From CAYJRR01 sp964372275 [NCBI: uncultured bacterium] (lineage in GTDB: Bacteria > CAYJRR01): a stretch of DNA of 8,641 nucleotides. Of this stretch, positions 1-5,964 are shown piece after piece (position 1 is the first letter of the stretch; every line of letters begins with the position of its first letter). The notes below the pieces were generated by a model. That model saw nothing but the letters and a program-made list of their open reading frames with translations, did no database searches and was not told the origin of the DNA. The stretch is taken from contig CAYJRR010000035.1 in the NCBI GenBank assembly GCA_964372275.1, forward strand, positions 1-8,641, given 5' to 3'. Made by a program: the position numbers and the translations under genes.

Positions 1-1
1 C

Positions 2-206
2 ATCTCACTCGCTCAGCGCCTGGCGGCCGTGCCCGCCGGCGCCGGGCCCGTGCGCGATGCCATGCTCCTGCCCGACTCGTGGGCCAAGGCGCTCGTCGCC
101 GCCAAGGCCGTCAAGGGCGTCGCCGAGCCCGGCGCGCAGGACCACGAGGCCTTCAACCCGCACCTCTCGGCCATCGTGGTGGGGGCCGACGGCGGCCGGG
201 CGCTGG
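2..206 (+). other. Coding-like segment in a different frame from the methyltransferase
   Basis: From base 2 to about 206 the frame starting at position 2 has nearly all codons ending in G or C and reads as ordinary protein, including pieces such as AMLLPDSWAKALVAAKAVKG and EAFNPHLSAIVVGADGG. After about 206 the same frame turns into Arg/Gly/Ala-rich shadow translation, and the coding signal moves to the frame of the methyltransferase. I do not recognise a family in this 68-residue piece. It does not contain the MCGSGT-type S-adenosylmethionine motif expected at about this distance before the ASDVS motif of the next feature. It could be an upstream gene fused by a frameshift, a divergent part of the same protein, or an assembly or sequencing fault. 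Confidence 0.45.
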
Positions 207-623
207 AAGGTGATCCTCGCCGTGGCGGACGTGCTGGCCCTCGATCGGGCGCCGGGACCGGTCTTCGCGTCGGACGTGTCGGCCGAGGCGATCGAGTCGA
301 CGCAGGCCAACGCGCAGGCGGCGAAGGTCCTCACCTCGATCGAGCTCAAGCGCCGCGACGTGCGCGCGCTGCCGCCGACCCAGCCGCCGGGGGTGGTGGT
401 GACGAACCCGCCCTTCGGCGAGCGGATCGGCGCGCGCGGCGATGCGGTGGCCGACCTCTACGCGGCGATGGGGGAACGGTTCCGCGCGCTCAAGGGACAC
501 GACCTCTACGTGTTGGCGCCGGTCGGGAGCGAGGCGGCCTTCGGCGGACTCGAGCCGGTCGAGTCGCTCGAGCTGTGGAACGGGCCGATCGAAACCCGGC
601 TGCTGCACTTCAGGATCGACTGA
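3..623 (+). CDS. RlmL/THUMP-type RNA methyltransferase, C-terminal part (5' partial, possible frameshift)
   Basis: This is the C-terminal half of a class I S-adenosylmethionine-dependent methyltransferase of the RlmL/RlmK/Trm14 type, which methylates guanine N2 in 23S rRNA or tRNA in the cytoplasm. Family-like sequence begins only at about 207. It shows the ASDVSAEAIESTQANA strand-helix that binds the cofactor ribose, then an acidic loop (RRDVRALPP), then the catalytic N-P-P-F-G-E-R motif (NPPFGE at 405-422). It ends with the usual LYAAMGERFRALKG helix and a closing ETRLLHFRID strand. The N-terminal THUMP region and the glycine-rich SAM motif are missing. The frame is open back to base 3, but before about 207 it looks like shadow translation while another frame looks coding, so the 5' part should not be trusted. 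The stop is 19 nt before the dehydrogenase gene, so the two are probably co-transcribed. An N6-adenine methylase is less likely because the motif context matches RlmL better. Confidence 0.75.
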   Translation, partial: SHSLSAWRPCPPAPGPCAMPCSCPTRGPRRSSPPRPSRASPSPARRTTRPSTRTSRPSWWGPTAAGRWKVILAVADVLALDRAPGPVFASDVSAEAIESTQANAQAAKVLTSIELKRRDVRALPPTQPPGVVVTNPPFGERIGARGDAVADLYAAMGERFRALKGHDLYVLAPVGSEAAFGGLEPVESLELWNGPIETRLLHFRID

Positions 624-629
624 AACGAC

Positions 630-637
630 GGAGGGGG
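630..637 (+). promoter_or_regulatory. Ribosome binding site of the dehydrogenase gene
   Basis: GGAGGGGG lies 5-8 nt before the ATG at 643, depending on how it pairs. This strong Shine-Dalgarno sequence fixes the start at 643 rather than the upstream ATG at 442, which would overlap the methyltransferase. Confidence 0.75.
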
Positions 638-642
638 CTGCC

Positions 643-1452
643 ATGGCACGAAGACTCGAAGGAAAGGTCGCGATCGTCACCGGCGCCAGCCGCGGCATCG
701 GCCGCGCCGTCTCGCTGGCGCTGGCGCGCGAGGGCTGCGCGGTGGCGCTGGCCGCGAAGACGGTCGACCCCCATCCCAAGCTCCCGGGCACGCTGGGGAC
801 GGTCGCCGCCGAGGTCGAGGCCCTCGGGGTGCGGACGCTGCAGGTGCAGACCGACGTCCGCGATCCGGAGGCGATCGAGCGGATGGTTGCGCGCACGGCC
901 GAGACGTTCGGCCGGATCGACATCCTGGTGAACAACGCCGGCGCGGCGTGGTGGTTCCCCACCTCGGAGACGCCGGTCAACAAGTGGAACCTGGTGAACG
1001 AGGTGAACGCCCGCGCCACCTTCCTCGCCTCGCGCGCGGCGCTCCCCCACATGAAGCGGAACCGCTGGGGGCACATCGTCAACATGAGCCCGCCGATCAA
1101 GCCGGAGATGACCGTCGGCAAGGTCGCCTACATGATCTCCAAGTTCGCGATGACCCTCTGCACCGTCGGCATGGCGGGGGAGGTGAAGGACGACAACATC
1201 GCCGTCCACTCGCTCTGGCCGGTGACGTTGATCGAGAGCCTGGCGACGATCAACCTCGGCCTCGGCGGCCCGGAGAACTGGCGCAAGCCGGAGATCCTGG
1301 CCGACGCGACGATCGCGCTCGTCACCAAGGAGCCCTCCGCCCGGACGGGGAGAGCATGGCTCGACGAGGAGGTGCTGCGCGCGGAGGGGATCACCGACTT
1401 CGACCGCTACGCCTGCGTCCCCGGAACGACGCCGATGGTCATACCATGGTGA
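643..1452 (+). CDS. Short-chain dehydrogenase, HSDL2-like
   Basis: A 269-residue cytoplasmic NAD(P)-dependent oxidoreductase of the classical short-chain dehydrogenase family. Visible motifs are the Rossmann glycine motif TGASRGIG (13-20), NNAG (97-100), and the catalytic Ser149, Tyr163 and Lys167 (YMISK), with Asn121-Asn123 nearby. The cofactor loop AAKTVDPHPKLPGT (37-50), the NMSPPIKPEM stretch and the ALHSLWP-type segment (IAVHSLWPVT) match the dehydrogenase domain of animal HSDL2. The C-terminal end (DEEVLRAEGITDFDRYACVPG) also follows HSDL2 up to its linker. The SCP2 lipid-carrier domain that follows in HSDL2 is absent. By analogy the substrate may be a fatty-acyl or sterol-like alcohol or ketone, but nothing in the sequence fixes it. 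The start has a strong ribosome binding site. The gene sits 19 nt after the methyltransferase and 4 nt before the K+ transporter, a grouping that suggests co-transcription rather than a shared pathway. Confidence 0.93.
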   Translation: MARRLEGKVAIVTGASRGIGRAVSLALAREGCAVALAAKTVDPHPKLPGTLGTVAAEVEALGVRTLQVQTDVRDPEAIERMVARTAETFGRIDILVNNAGAAWWFPTSETPVNKWNLVNEVNARATFLASRAALPHMKRNRWGHIVNMSPPIKPEMTVGKVAYMISKFAMTLCTVGMAGEVKDDNIAVHSLWPVTLIESLATINLGLGGPENWRKPEILADATIALVTKEPSARTGRAWLDEEVLRAEGITDFDRYACVPGTTPMVIPW

Positions 1453-1456
1453 AGCG

Positions 1457-3445
1457 ATGACCGATCCGGTCGAGCCGCCCGACGCGGTCGAGCGCCTGAA
1501 GCAGCTGTTCCTGGGGAAGCCGCGGGAGCTGCGCGATCCGAGCGTCTTCCACCGCCTGGCGCTGGTCGCCTTCCTGGCATGGGTCGGGCTCGGCGCGGAC
1601 GGGCTCTCGTCCTCCGCCTACGGCCCCGAGGAGGCGTACCGCGCGTTGGGCGAGCACACCTACCTCGCCATCGCGCTGGCGGTCGCGACCGCGATCACCG
1701 TCTTCGTCATCTCGTGGTCCTACAGCCGCATCATCGAGGCCTTCCCGGCCGGCGGCGGCGGCTACGTCGTTCCGTTCAAGCTCCTGGGTCCCACCGCCGG
1801 CGTCGTCTCCGGCTCCGCGCTCCTGATCGACTACGTGCTGACGATCTCGATCTCGATCGCCTCGGGCGCGGACGCGATCTTCAGCTACCTCCCCGCGAGC
1901 TGGCTCGACGCGAAGCTCGCGCTTTGCGCCTTCGCCATCGTCGCCCTGTTCGTCCTCAATCTTCGGGGGGTCAAGGAGTCGGTGACCGTCCTGGCGCCGA
2001 TCTTCATGCTGTTCATCGTCACCCACGCGGTCGTCATCCTGACCGCGATCCTGGGCAACCTCCCACGCCTCGGCGCCGTCGCCTCCGAAACCGCGAACGG
2101 CTTCGACCGCGGCCTCGCCACGCTTGGCCTCGGGGGCCTGCTGATGATCTTCCTGCGCGCCTACTCGATGGGCGGCGGCACCTACACCGGCATCGAAGCG
2201 GTCGCCAACGGGATGAGCATCATGCGCGAGCCGGTCGTGCAGACGGCCAAGCGGACGATGGTCTACATGTCGGTCTCGCTGGCGATCACGGCGGCCGGCA
2301 TTCTGATCGGCTACTTGCTCCTGGGGGCCGAGCCCGTCGAAGGCCGGACGATGAACGCGGTGTTGGTCGATCGCGTCGCCGGGGCCTGGACGGTGGAATC
2401 GTTCCCGGTCGGTCGGGTGTTCGCGGTCGTCACCCTGGCGAGCGAGGCGGCCCTCCTCTTCGTCGCGGCGCAGGCCGGGTTCATTGCCGGTCCGCGCGTC
2501 ATGGCCAGCATGGCGGTCGACTCGTGGCTCCCCCATCGCTTCGCCGCCCTCTCCGACCGGCTGACGATGCGGAACGGGATCTGGCTGATGGCGGTCGCCG
2601 CCTGGCTGACGCTGTGGCACACCGGCGGCTCGGTGCGGGAGCTGGTCGTCCTCTACTCGATCAACGTCTTCCTGACCTTCACGCTGGCGAACGTGGCGAT
2701 GACCGTCCGCGCGCTCCGGCTGCGAGCCCACAATCCGGAGTGGAGGCGGGAGCTGTCGATCCACCTGCTGGCCACGACCCTCTGCGCCTCGATCCTCGGC
2801 GTCACGATCTACGAGAAGTTCCGGGAAGGGGGGTGGCTGACGCTGCTCCTCACCGGCGTGTTGGTGGTGGTCTGCGTGCTGATCCGACGCCACTACGCAC
2901 AGGTCCGGTTCCGGCTACGGCGCCTGGAGACCGAGCTGGCGAACCTGCCGATCAGCGAGCACCCCGTTCCGTCGATCGATCCGCTGCAGCCGACGGCGGT
3001 GCTCCTGGTCGGAGCATTCGGTGGACTCGGCGTCCACTCCCTGCTCTCGATCTTCCGGTTCTTCCCCGGCTACTTCAAGAACGTGGTGTTCGTGACGATC
3101 GGCGTGATCGACTCCGGCAACTTCAAGGGTCACGAGCAGCTGGAGGGTCTGGAGGAGAGCGCGAAACGGATCGTCGGACGCTACGTGGAGTTGGCCAACC
3201 GGCTCGGAATTGCGGCAGAAGGGGTCCACCGGATCGGCACCGACGCCGTCGACGAGGCGGAGAAGGCGTGCGAAGAGCTGGCGCAGAGGTATCCGCGCCA
3301 CATGTTCTTCGGCGGCAAGCTCGTCTTCCACCGCGAGCGGTGGTACGAGCGCCTCCTCCACAACGAGACCGCCTTCGCCATTCAGCGCCGCCTCCAGTGG
3401 AAGGGCCACCCGATGACGGTGCTTCCGGTCCGCGTGATGGAGTAG
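1457..3445 (+). CDS. kimA: KimA-like potassium importer (KUP/APC superfamily)
   Basis: A 662-residue inner-membrane secondary transporter that resembles Bacillus KimA (formerly YdaO), a proton-coupled high-affinity K+ importer, along its whole length. Residues 1-30 are cytoplasmic and about 32-460 form some 12 hydrophobic segments. Residues expected at the ion site are present: Asp48 and Tyr55 in the ADGLSSSAYG segment, Asp125 and Thr129 in LLIDYVLTISIS, and Thr244 and Glu247 in TYTGIEAVAN. The Pro-Ala-Gly-Gly-Gly-Gly-Tyr (97-103) and NLRGVKES motifs also match. A soluble C-terminal domain (about 480-662) ends with the LLHNETAF and LQWKGHPMTVLPV stretch typical of KimA. The length is slightly greater than Bacillus KimA. 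The ATG is 4 nt after the dehydrogenase stop with only a weak Shine-Dalgarno (GGTGAAG), so translational coupling is likely. In Bacillus this gene is controlled by c-di-AMP through a riboswitch and by direct binding; here no leader exists in which a riboswitch could fit. A general amino-acid permease is the weaker alternative. Confidence 0.88.
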   Translation: MTDPVEPPDAVERLKQLFLGKPRELRDPSVFHRLALVAFLAWVGLGADGLSSSAYGPEEAYRALGEHTYLAIALAVATAITVFVISWSYSRIIEAFPAGGGGYVVPFKLLGPTAGVVSGSALLIDYVLTISISIASGADAIFSYLPASWLDAKLALCAFAIVALFVLNLRGVKESVTVLAPIFMLFIVTHAVVILTAILGNLPRLGAVASETANGFDRGLATLGLGGLLMIFLRAYSMGGGTYTGIEAVANGMSIMREPVVQTAKRTMVYMSVSLAITAAGILIGYLLLGAEPVEGRTMNAVLVDRVAGAWTVESFPVGRVFAVVTLASEAALLFVAAQAGFIAGPRVMASMAVDSWLPHRFAALSDRLTMRNGIWLMAVAAWLTLWHTGGSVRELVVLYSINVFLTFTLANVAMTVRALRLRAHNPEWRRELSIHLLATTLCASILGVTIYEKFREGGWLTLLLTGVLVVVCVLIRRHYAQVRFRLRRLETELANLPISEHPVPSIDPLQPTAVLLVGAFGGLGVHSLLSIFRFFPGYFKNVVFVTIGVIDSGNFKGHEQLEGLEESAKRIVGRYVELANRLGIAAEGVHRIGTDAVDEAEKACEELAQRYPRHMFFGGKLVFHRERWYERLLHNETAFAIQRRLQWKGHPMTVLPVRVME

Positions 3446-3454
3446 CCGCGCCGA

Positions 3455-4573
3455 TCAGAGCGGATCGCCGTCGGCCGGGCGGCGCGGGGTCGCGTCGGGG
3501 TCGGCGGTCGCCACGCGGGGTGGGCGAGCCTCGCCGCGCAGCTCCTTCACCATGTCGACGTCGAGCTTCCACCCGGAGCTTCCGACGAAGCCACCCTTCC
3601 GCTCGGTGCCGTAGATCTCGTAGGGCTTCGCCGTCAGGACGTCCTGCACCTTGATCGTGTCGGGGAAGACGCCGCCGTCCTCGCGGTACTCCTTCGGCCA
3701 CTTCTTCGGATCCTTGCCGAACATCTCCTCCAGCGCCTTGATGTCCTGCTCGTCGCGCGGAAGGTTGTACGCGCCGACCATCTCCTCCATCATCCCGTCC
3801 TCGGTCACGCCCCGCGCGCCGAAGCCCGACCAGATCTGCTGGCCGTTCACCTCGCCGTCGTAGACGGCGTTCTCCCCCTGCCACACCCCTCCCGGATGCT
3901 TCAGCAGGTACATGGGGTGGTTGTAGAAGTAGTAGTGCTCCCCCGGCTTGACGTTGCGCTTGCCGATGCGGCCGCGCTTGTTCCCGGTCTCGGTCATGAA
4001 CTCGGAGATCGACGAATCGCCGGGGCCGATCACCAGCCGCTGGTAGGCCGGCGTGCGCTTCCCCTTGGCGCCGAACCGCTCGTCGAACTTCGCGTCCCCG
4101 ACCGCCGCCCGCAGCGCGTCGGTCTGGATCGCGTTCACGGTGGTGAGGCACTCGGCGACCGTCCGCCCGGCGAGCCACTTCCGCAGTCCCTCGGAGGCGC
4201 TCACGCCCTCCTTCAGGCGCCAGGTCATGAAGCCGATCCGCTCCCAGTACTTCCCGCTGGCGTAGCCGTCCCAGTAGCTCTTGCGGAACTTCTCCGGGAA
4301 GTAGGCCTCGAAGTTGTGCGCGTAGTGGACCCCGACGTTCGGATCGCCCCAAGTGAAGTGGTTCGCCTTCGCCATCCCGGCGACGATGTGGCTCCCGATG
4401 GCGGCCTCGGTCGCCTTGATCTCCGGCAGCCCCTTGGCGGCGTCGATCACCGCGCGAACGCCGTCGACCGGGCACGCGGCGGAACCCGGCGCGCAGTCGC
4501 CGCCGGTCGGCCGCGCGTGGACCGGGAGGGACAGGCCGAGGAGCGCGAGGAGGAGGAGGGCGTGTCGTCTCAT
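3455..4573 (-). CDS. Secreted Tgl-like protein-glutamine gamma-glutamyltransferase homologue
   Basis: A 372-residue protein with a clear Sec signal peptide (Arg2-Arg3, hydrophobic LLLLALLGLSL, likely cleavage after Ala20 in PVHA), so it acts in the periplasm or outside. The middle resembles Bacillus spore-coat transglutaminase Tgl in motif order. A Trp-containing strand and an alanine-rich helix (SASEGLRKWLAG) are followed by AECLTT with Glu141-Cys142. Next come AVGDAKFDERF, an EHYYFYNHPMYLLKHP segment (about 212-227), WQGENAVYDGE with Glu234, and WSGFG. In Tgl the catalytic pair is Cys116 with Glu187 or Glu115. These appear as Cys142, Glu234 and Glu141 here, while Tgl His200 seems replaced by Ser249. 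Extra parts are a mature N-terminal stretch of about 80 residues with a possible Cys27-Cys34 disulphide and a C-terminal extension of about 100 residues rich in Lys, Asp, Pro and Arg. The start ATG directly precedes the signal peptide. The gene converges with the K+ importer, with only 9 nt between stops. Inferred role: crosslinking or modifying envelope proteins. The match was made from memory, without alignment. Confidence 0.6.
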   Translation of the reverse strand: MRRHALLLLALLGLSLPVHARPTGGDCAPGSAACPVDGVRAVIDAAKGLPEIKATEAAIGSHIVAGMAKANHFTWGDPNVGVHYAHNFEAYFPEKFRKSYWDGYASGKYWERIGFMTWRLKEGVSASEGLRKWLAGRTVAECLTTVNAIQTDALRAAVGDAKFDERFGAKGKRTPAYQRLVIGPGDSSISEFMTETGNKRGRIGKRNVKPGEHYYFYNHPMYLLKHPGGVWQGENAVYDGEVNGQQIWSGFGARGVTEDGMMEEMVGAYNLPRDEQDIKALEEMFGKDPKKWPKEYREDGGVFPDTIKVQDVLTAKPYEIYGTERKGGFVGSSGWKLDVDMVKELRGEARPPRVATADPDATPRRPADGDPL

Positions 4574-4742
4574 GGCCGCCCCCCGGGAGCAATCGCCGCG
4601 CCACCCGAAACTCCTCGATCTGCAAGGGCCCGGATCGGTACGCCACGACTACGACGCGGGGCGTCAACGTCCCACGTGGGGTGAATGGGGGCTCAGCGCG
4701 CCGCCGAAGGGGCGGTGTTCGCGTCCGTCCGGCGCTCGCGCG
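4574..4742. promoter_or_regulatory. Intergenic region upstream of the Tgl-like gene, with palindrome
   Basis: No gene is supported in these 169 bases. They hold the perfect palindrome CCCACGTGGG (4671-4680). Immediately next to it, reading toward the Tgl-like gene, is a -35-like TTGACG (minus strand, 4667-4662). No good -10 hexamer sits at the normal spacing, so a promoter here is only suggested. The palindrome could be an operator, or part of transcript termination for the lipoprotein gene that ends at 4743, though there is no U-rich tail. Confidence 0.25.
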
Positions 4743-5945
4743 CTACTCGACCCAATCGGCGATGAAGACGTTCGTCTCGCCGGGGGTGGCGCCGCCGCGA
4801 TTCGAGGCGAAGACGAGGCGCTTCCCGTCCGGGGAGAACATCGGGAAGCCGTCGAACTGGCCGTGGGTCGTCACCCGCTCGAGCCCCGTCCCGTCGATCC
4901 CGATCGCGAACAGGTCGAAGTTCCGCCCTTTGGGATCGAGGTGGTTCGACGAGAAGAGGATCCGCTTCCCGTCGGGGAAGAAGCTGGGGGCGAAGTTGGC
5001 CGCCCCCAGGCGCGTGAGCTGCCGCGTGTTCGAGCCGTCCGCGTCGGCGACGAAGATCTCGAGCCGCGACGGCCGCACCAGTCCCTTGGCCAGCAGCGCC
5101 CGGAACTCGTCGAGCTCCGGCCCGTCGGGGCGGCTCGCCCGCCAGACGATCTTCGAGCAGTCGGGGGAGAAGAAGGCGCCGCCGTCGTAGCCGGGCGCGT
5201 GCGTCAGCCGTCGCACGTTCGATCCGTCGGCGTCGGCGCGGTAGAGCTCGACGTCCCCATCGCGCGTGGAGGTGAAGACGATCGAGCCGTCGCGGCAGAC
5301 GGTCGCCTCCGCGTCGTAGCCGGGGGAGACGATCAGCGGCCGGACGTCCGTGCCGTCGGTCTTCGCCGAGTAGATGTCGTAGCTGTCGAAGAGCGGCCAG
5401 ACGTAGCCTTGCGAGCGGTCGGGCGGAGGGGGGCAGGCCGGACCCCCGCCGACGTGCGTCGAGGCGTAGAGCACGCGCGCATCGCCCGGAAGGAAGAAGG
5501 AGCAGGTCGTCCGGCCGGCGCCGTCGGACAGCGGAGAGAGGCGCGGCGTCGAGCCGAGGTCGATCCGCCAGATCCGGTCGCAGCCGGCGTCGTCACGCGT
5601 CGACTGCATCACCAGCCGCGTGCCGTCGAACGACCAGTAGGCCTCCGCGTTCTCGCCGCCGGCGGTGATCTTCCGGAGGTTGGCGAGGTGGCGCTCGTCG
5701 GGTTCGGGCGGGAAGAGAGGAGGCCGCGCCCAGCAGCCGGCGAGAAGACAGGCAGAGATCAGGAACCCGAAGACGGTTTCACGGCGCCGTGCGCGAGGCC
5801 GACGGGGAAAATGGAAAATGGAAAATGGAAAACCGGCCAATGAAAAATGGCGGCCGAACCGGACCCACGGAAAACCGGACAATGAAAAATGGCGGCCGAT
5901 CCGGACCGTTTTCCATTTGCCGGTTTTCCATTTTCCATTTTCCAT
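4743..5945 (-). CDS. TolB-like six-bladed beta-propeller lipoprotein (start unresolved)
   Basis: A membrane-anchored lipoprotein with a PD40/TolB-type beta-propeller facing the periplasm or cell surface. Its signal peptide has a very basic n-region (RRPRARRRE), a hydrophobic core (TVFGFLISACLLAG) and a lipobox L-A-G-C. The lipidated Cys is encoded at 5733-5735 and is residue 71 of the longest frame. Six blades follow, with turns of the form S/F-P-D-G-x-R/K-I/L-V/L: SFDGTRLVMQS, LPGDARVLYAS, CRDGSIVFTS, SPDCSKIVWR, FPDGKRILFSS and SPDGKRLVFAS. Several close with D-x-Y/F plus DG(S/T)(N/D) turns such as ADADGSNVRRLT. Such propellers usually mediate protein binding, and no enzyme residues stand out. 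The only candidate starts, ATG at 5945 and TTG at 5882 and 5840, all lie inside the adjacent repeat and lack a Shine-Dalgarno sequence. The ATG is 9 nt after the exonuclease stop and could be used by coupling; the TTG at 5840 gives a more normal 35-residue signal peptide. The gene is probably expressed with the exonuclease. Confidence 0.82.
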   Translation of the reverse strand: MENGKWKTGKWKTVRIGRHFSLSGFPWVRFGRHFSLAGFPFSIFHFPRRPRARRRETVFGFLISACLLAGCWARPPLFPPEPDERHLANLRKITAGGENAEAYWSFDGTRLVMQSTRDDAGCDRIWRIDLGSTPRLSPLSDGAGRTTCSFFLPGDARVLYASTHVGGGPACPPPPDRSQGYVWPLFDSYDIYSAKTDGTDVRPLIVSPGYDAEATVCRDGSIVFTSTRDGDVELYRADADGSNVRRLTHAPGYDGGAFFSPDCSKIVWRASRPDGPELDEFRALLAKGLVRPSRLEIFVADADGSNTRQLTRLGAANFAPSFFPDGKRILFSSNHLDPKGRNFDLFAIGIDGTGLERVTTHGQFDGFPMFSPDGKRLVFASNRGGATPGETNVFIADWVE

Positions 5946-5964
5946 TTTCAGTTTTCAGTTTTTC
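5807..5964. repeat. Heptamer-based inverted repeat with internal 42-bp duplication
   Basis: An A/T-rich island in GC-rich DNA lies between the exonuclease and lipoprotein genes. The left arm (5807-5836) is built from 7-bp TGGAAAA units and ends in CCGG. The right arm (5920-5949) is its exact 30-bp reverse complement. The right side continues as TTTTCAG units to about 5964. The 83-nt interval between the arms holds most of a 42-bp direct duplication (5827-5868 and 5869-5910) whose first 38 bases differ at only two positions. Transcripts of either strand could form a 30-bp hairpin. Similar short heptamer repeats, translating as MENGKWK-like or FSIFHF-like peptides, occur in many bacterial genomes. 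No transposase or target-site duplication is visible. Confidence 0.9.
5827..5910. repeat. Two tandem 42-bp copies inside the inverted repeat
   Basis: Copy one is 5827-5868 and copy two is 5869-5910. Both start GGAAAACCGG and contain AATGAAAAATGGCGGCCGA. They differ at 5837/5879 (C/A) and 5858/5900 (A/T) and diverge in the last few bases. The unit equals six heptamers and 14 codons, so reading frames are preserved. On the minus strand each copy encodes GRHFSL(S/A)GFP. Confidence 0.88.

Noticed and set aside
1439-2893. 484-residue open frame on the minus strand
   Set aside because: Its translation is dominated by Asp, Arg, Gln, His and Gly with no hydrophobic core. It is the antisense shadow of the K+ importer.
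1579-3654. 691-residue open frame on the plus strand
   Set aside because: Arg/Pro/Gly-rich shadow in another frame of the importer. It runs through the importer stop and into the antisense of the next gene.
4353-5843. 496-residue plus-strand open frame
   Set aside because: Antisense of the lipoprotein and Tgl-like genes with shadow-type composition. Both minus-strand genes have clear signal peptides and motifs.
5807-5964. Possible CRISPR array
   Set aside because: The repeats are directly adjoining heptamers and an inverted pair, with no regular spacers and no cas genes.
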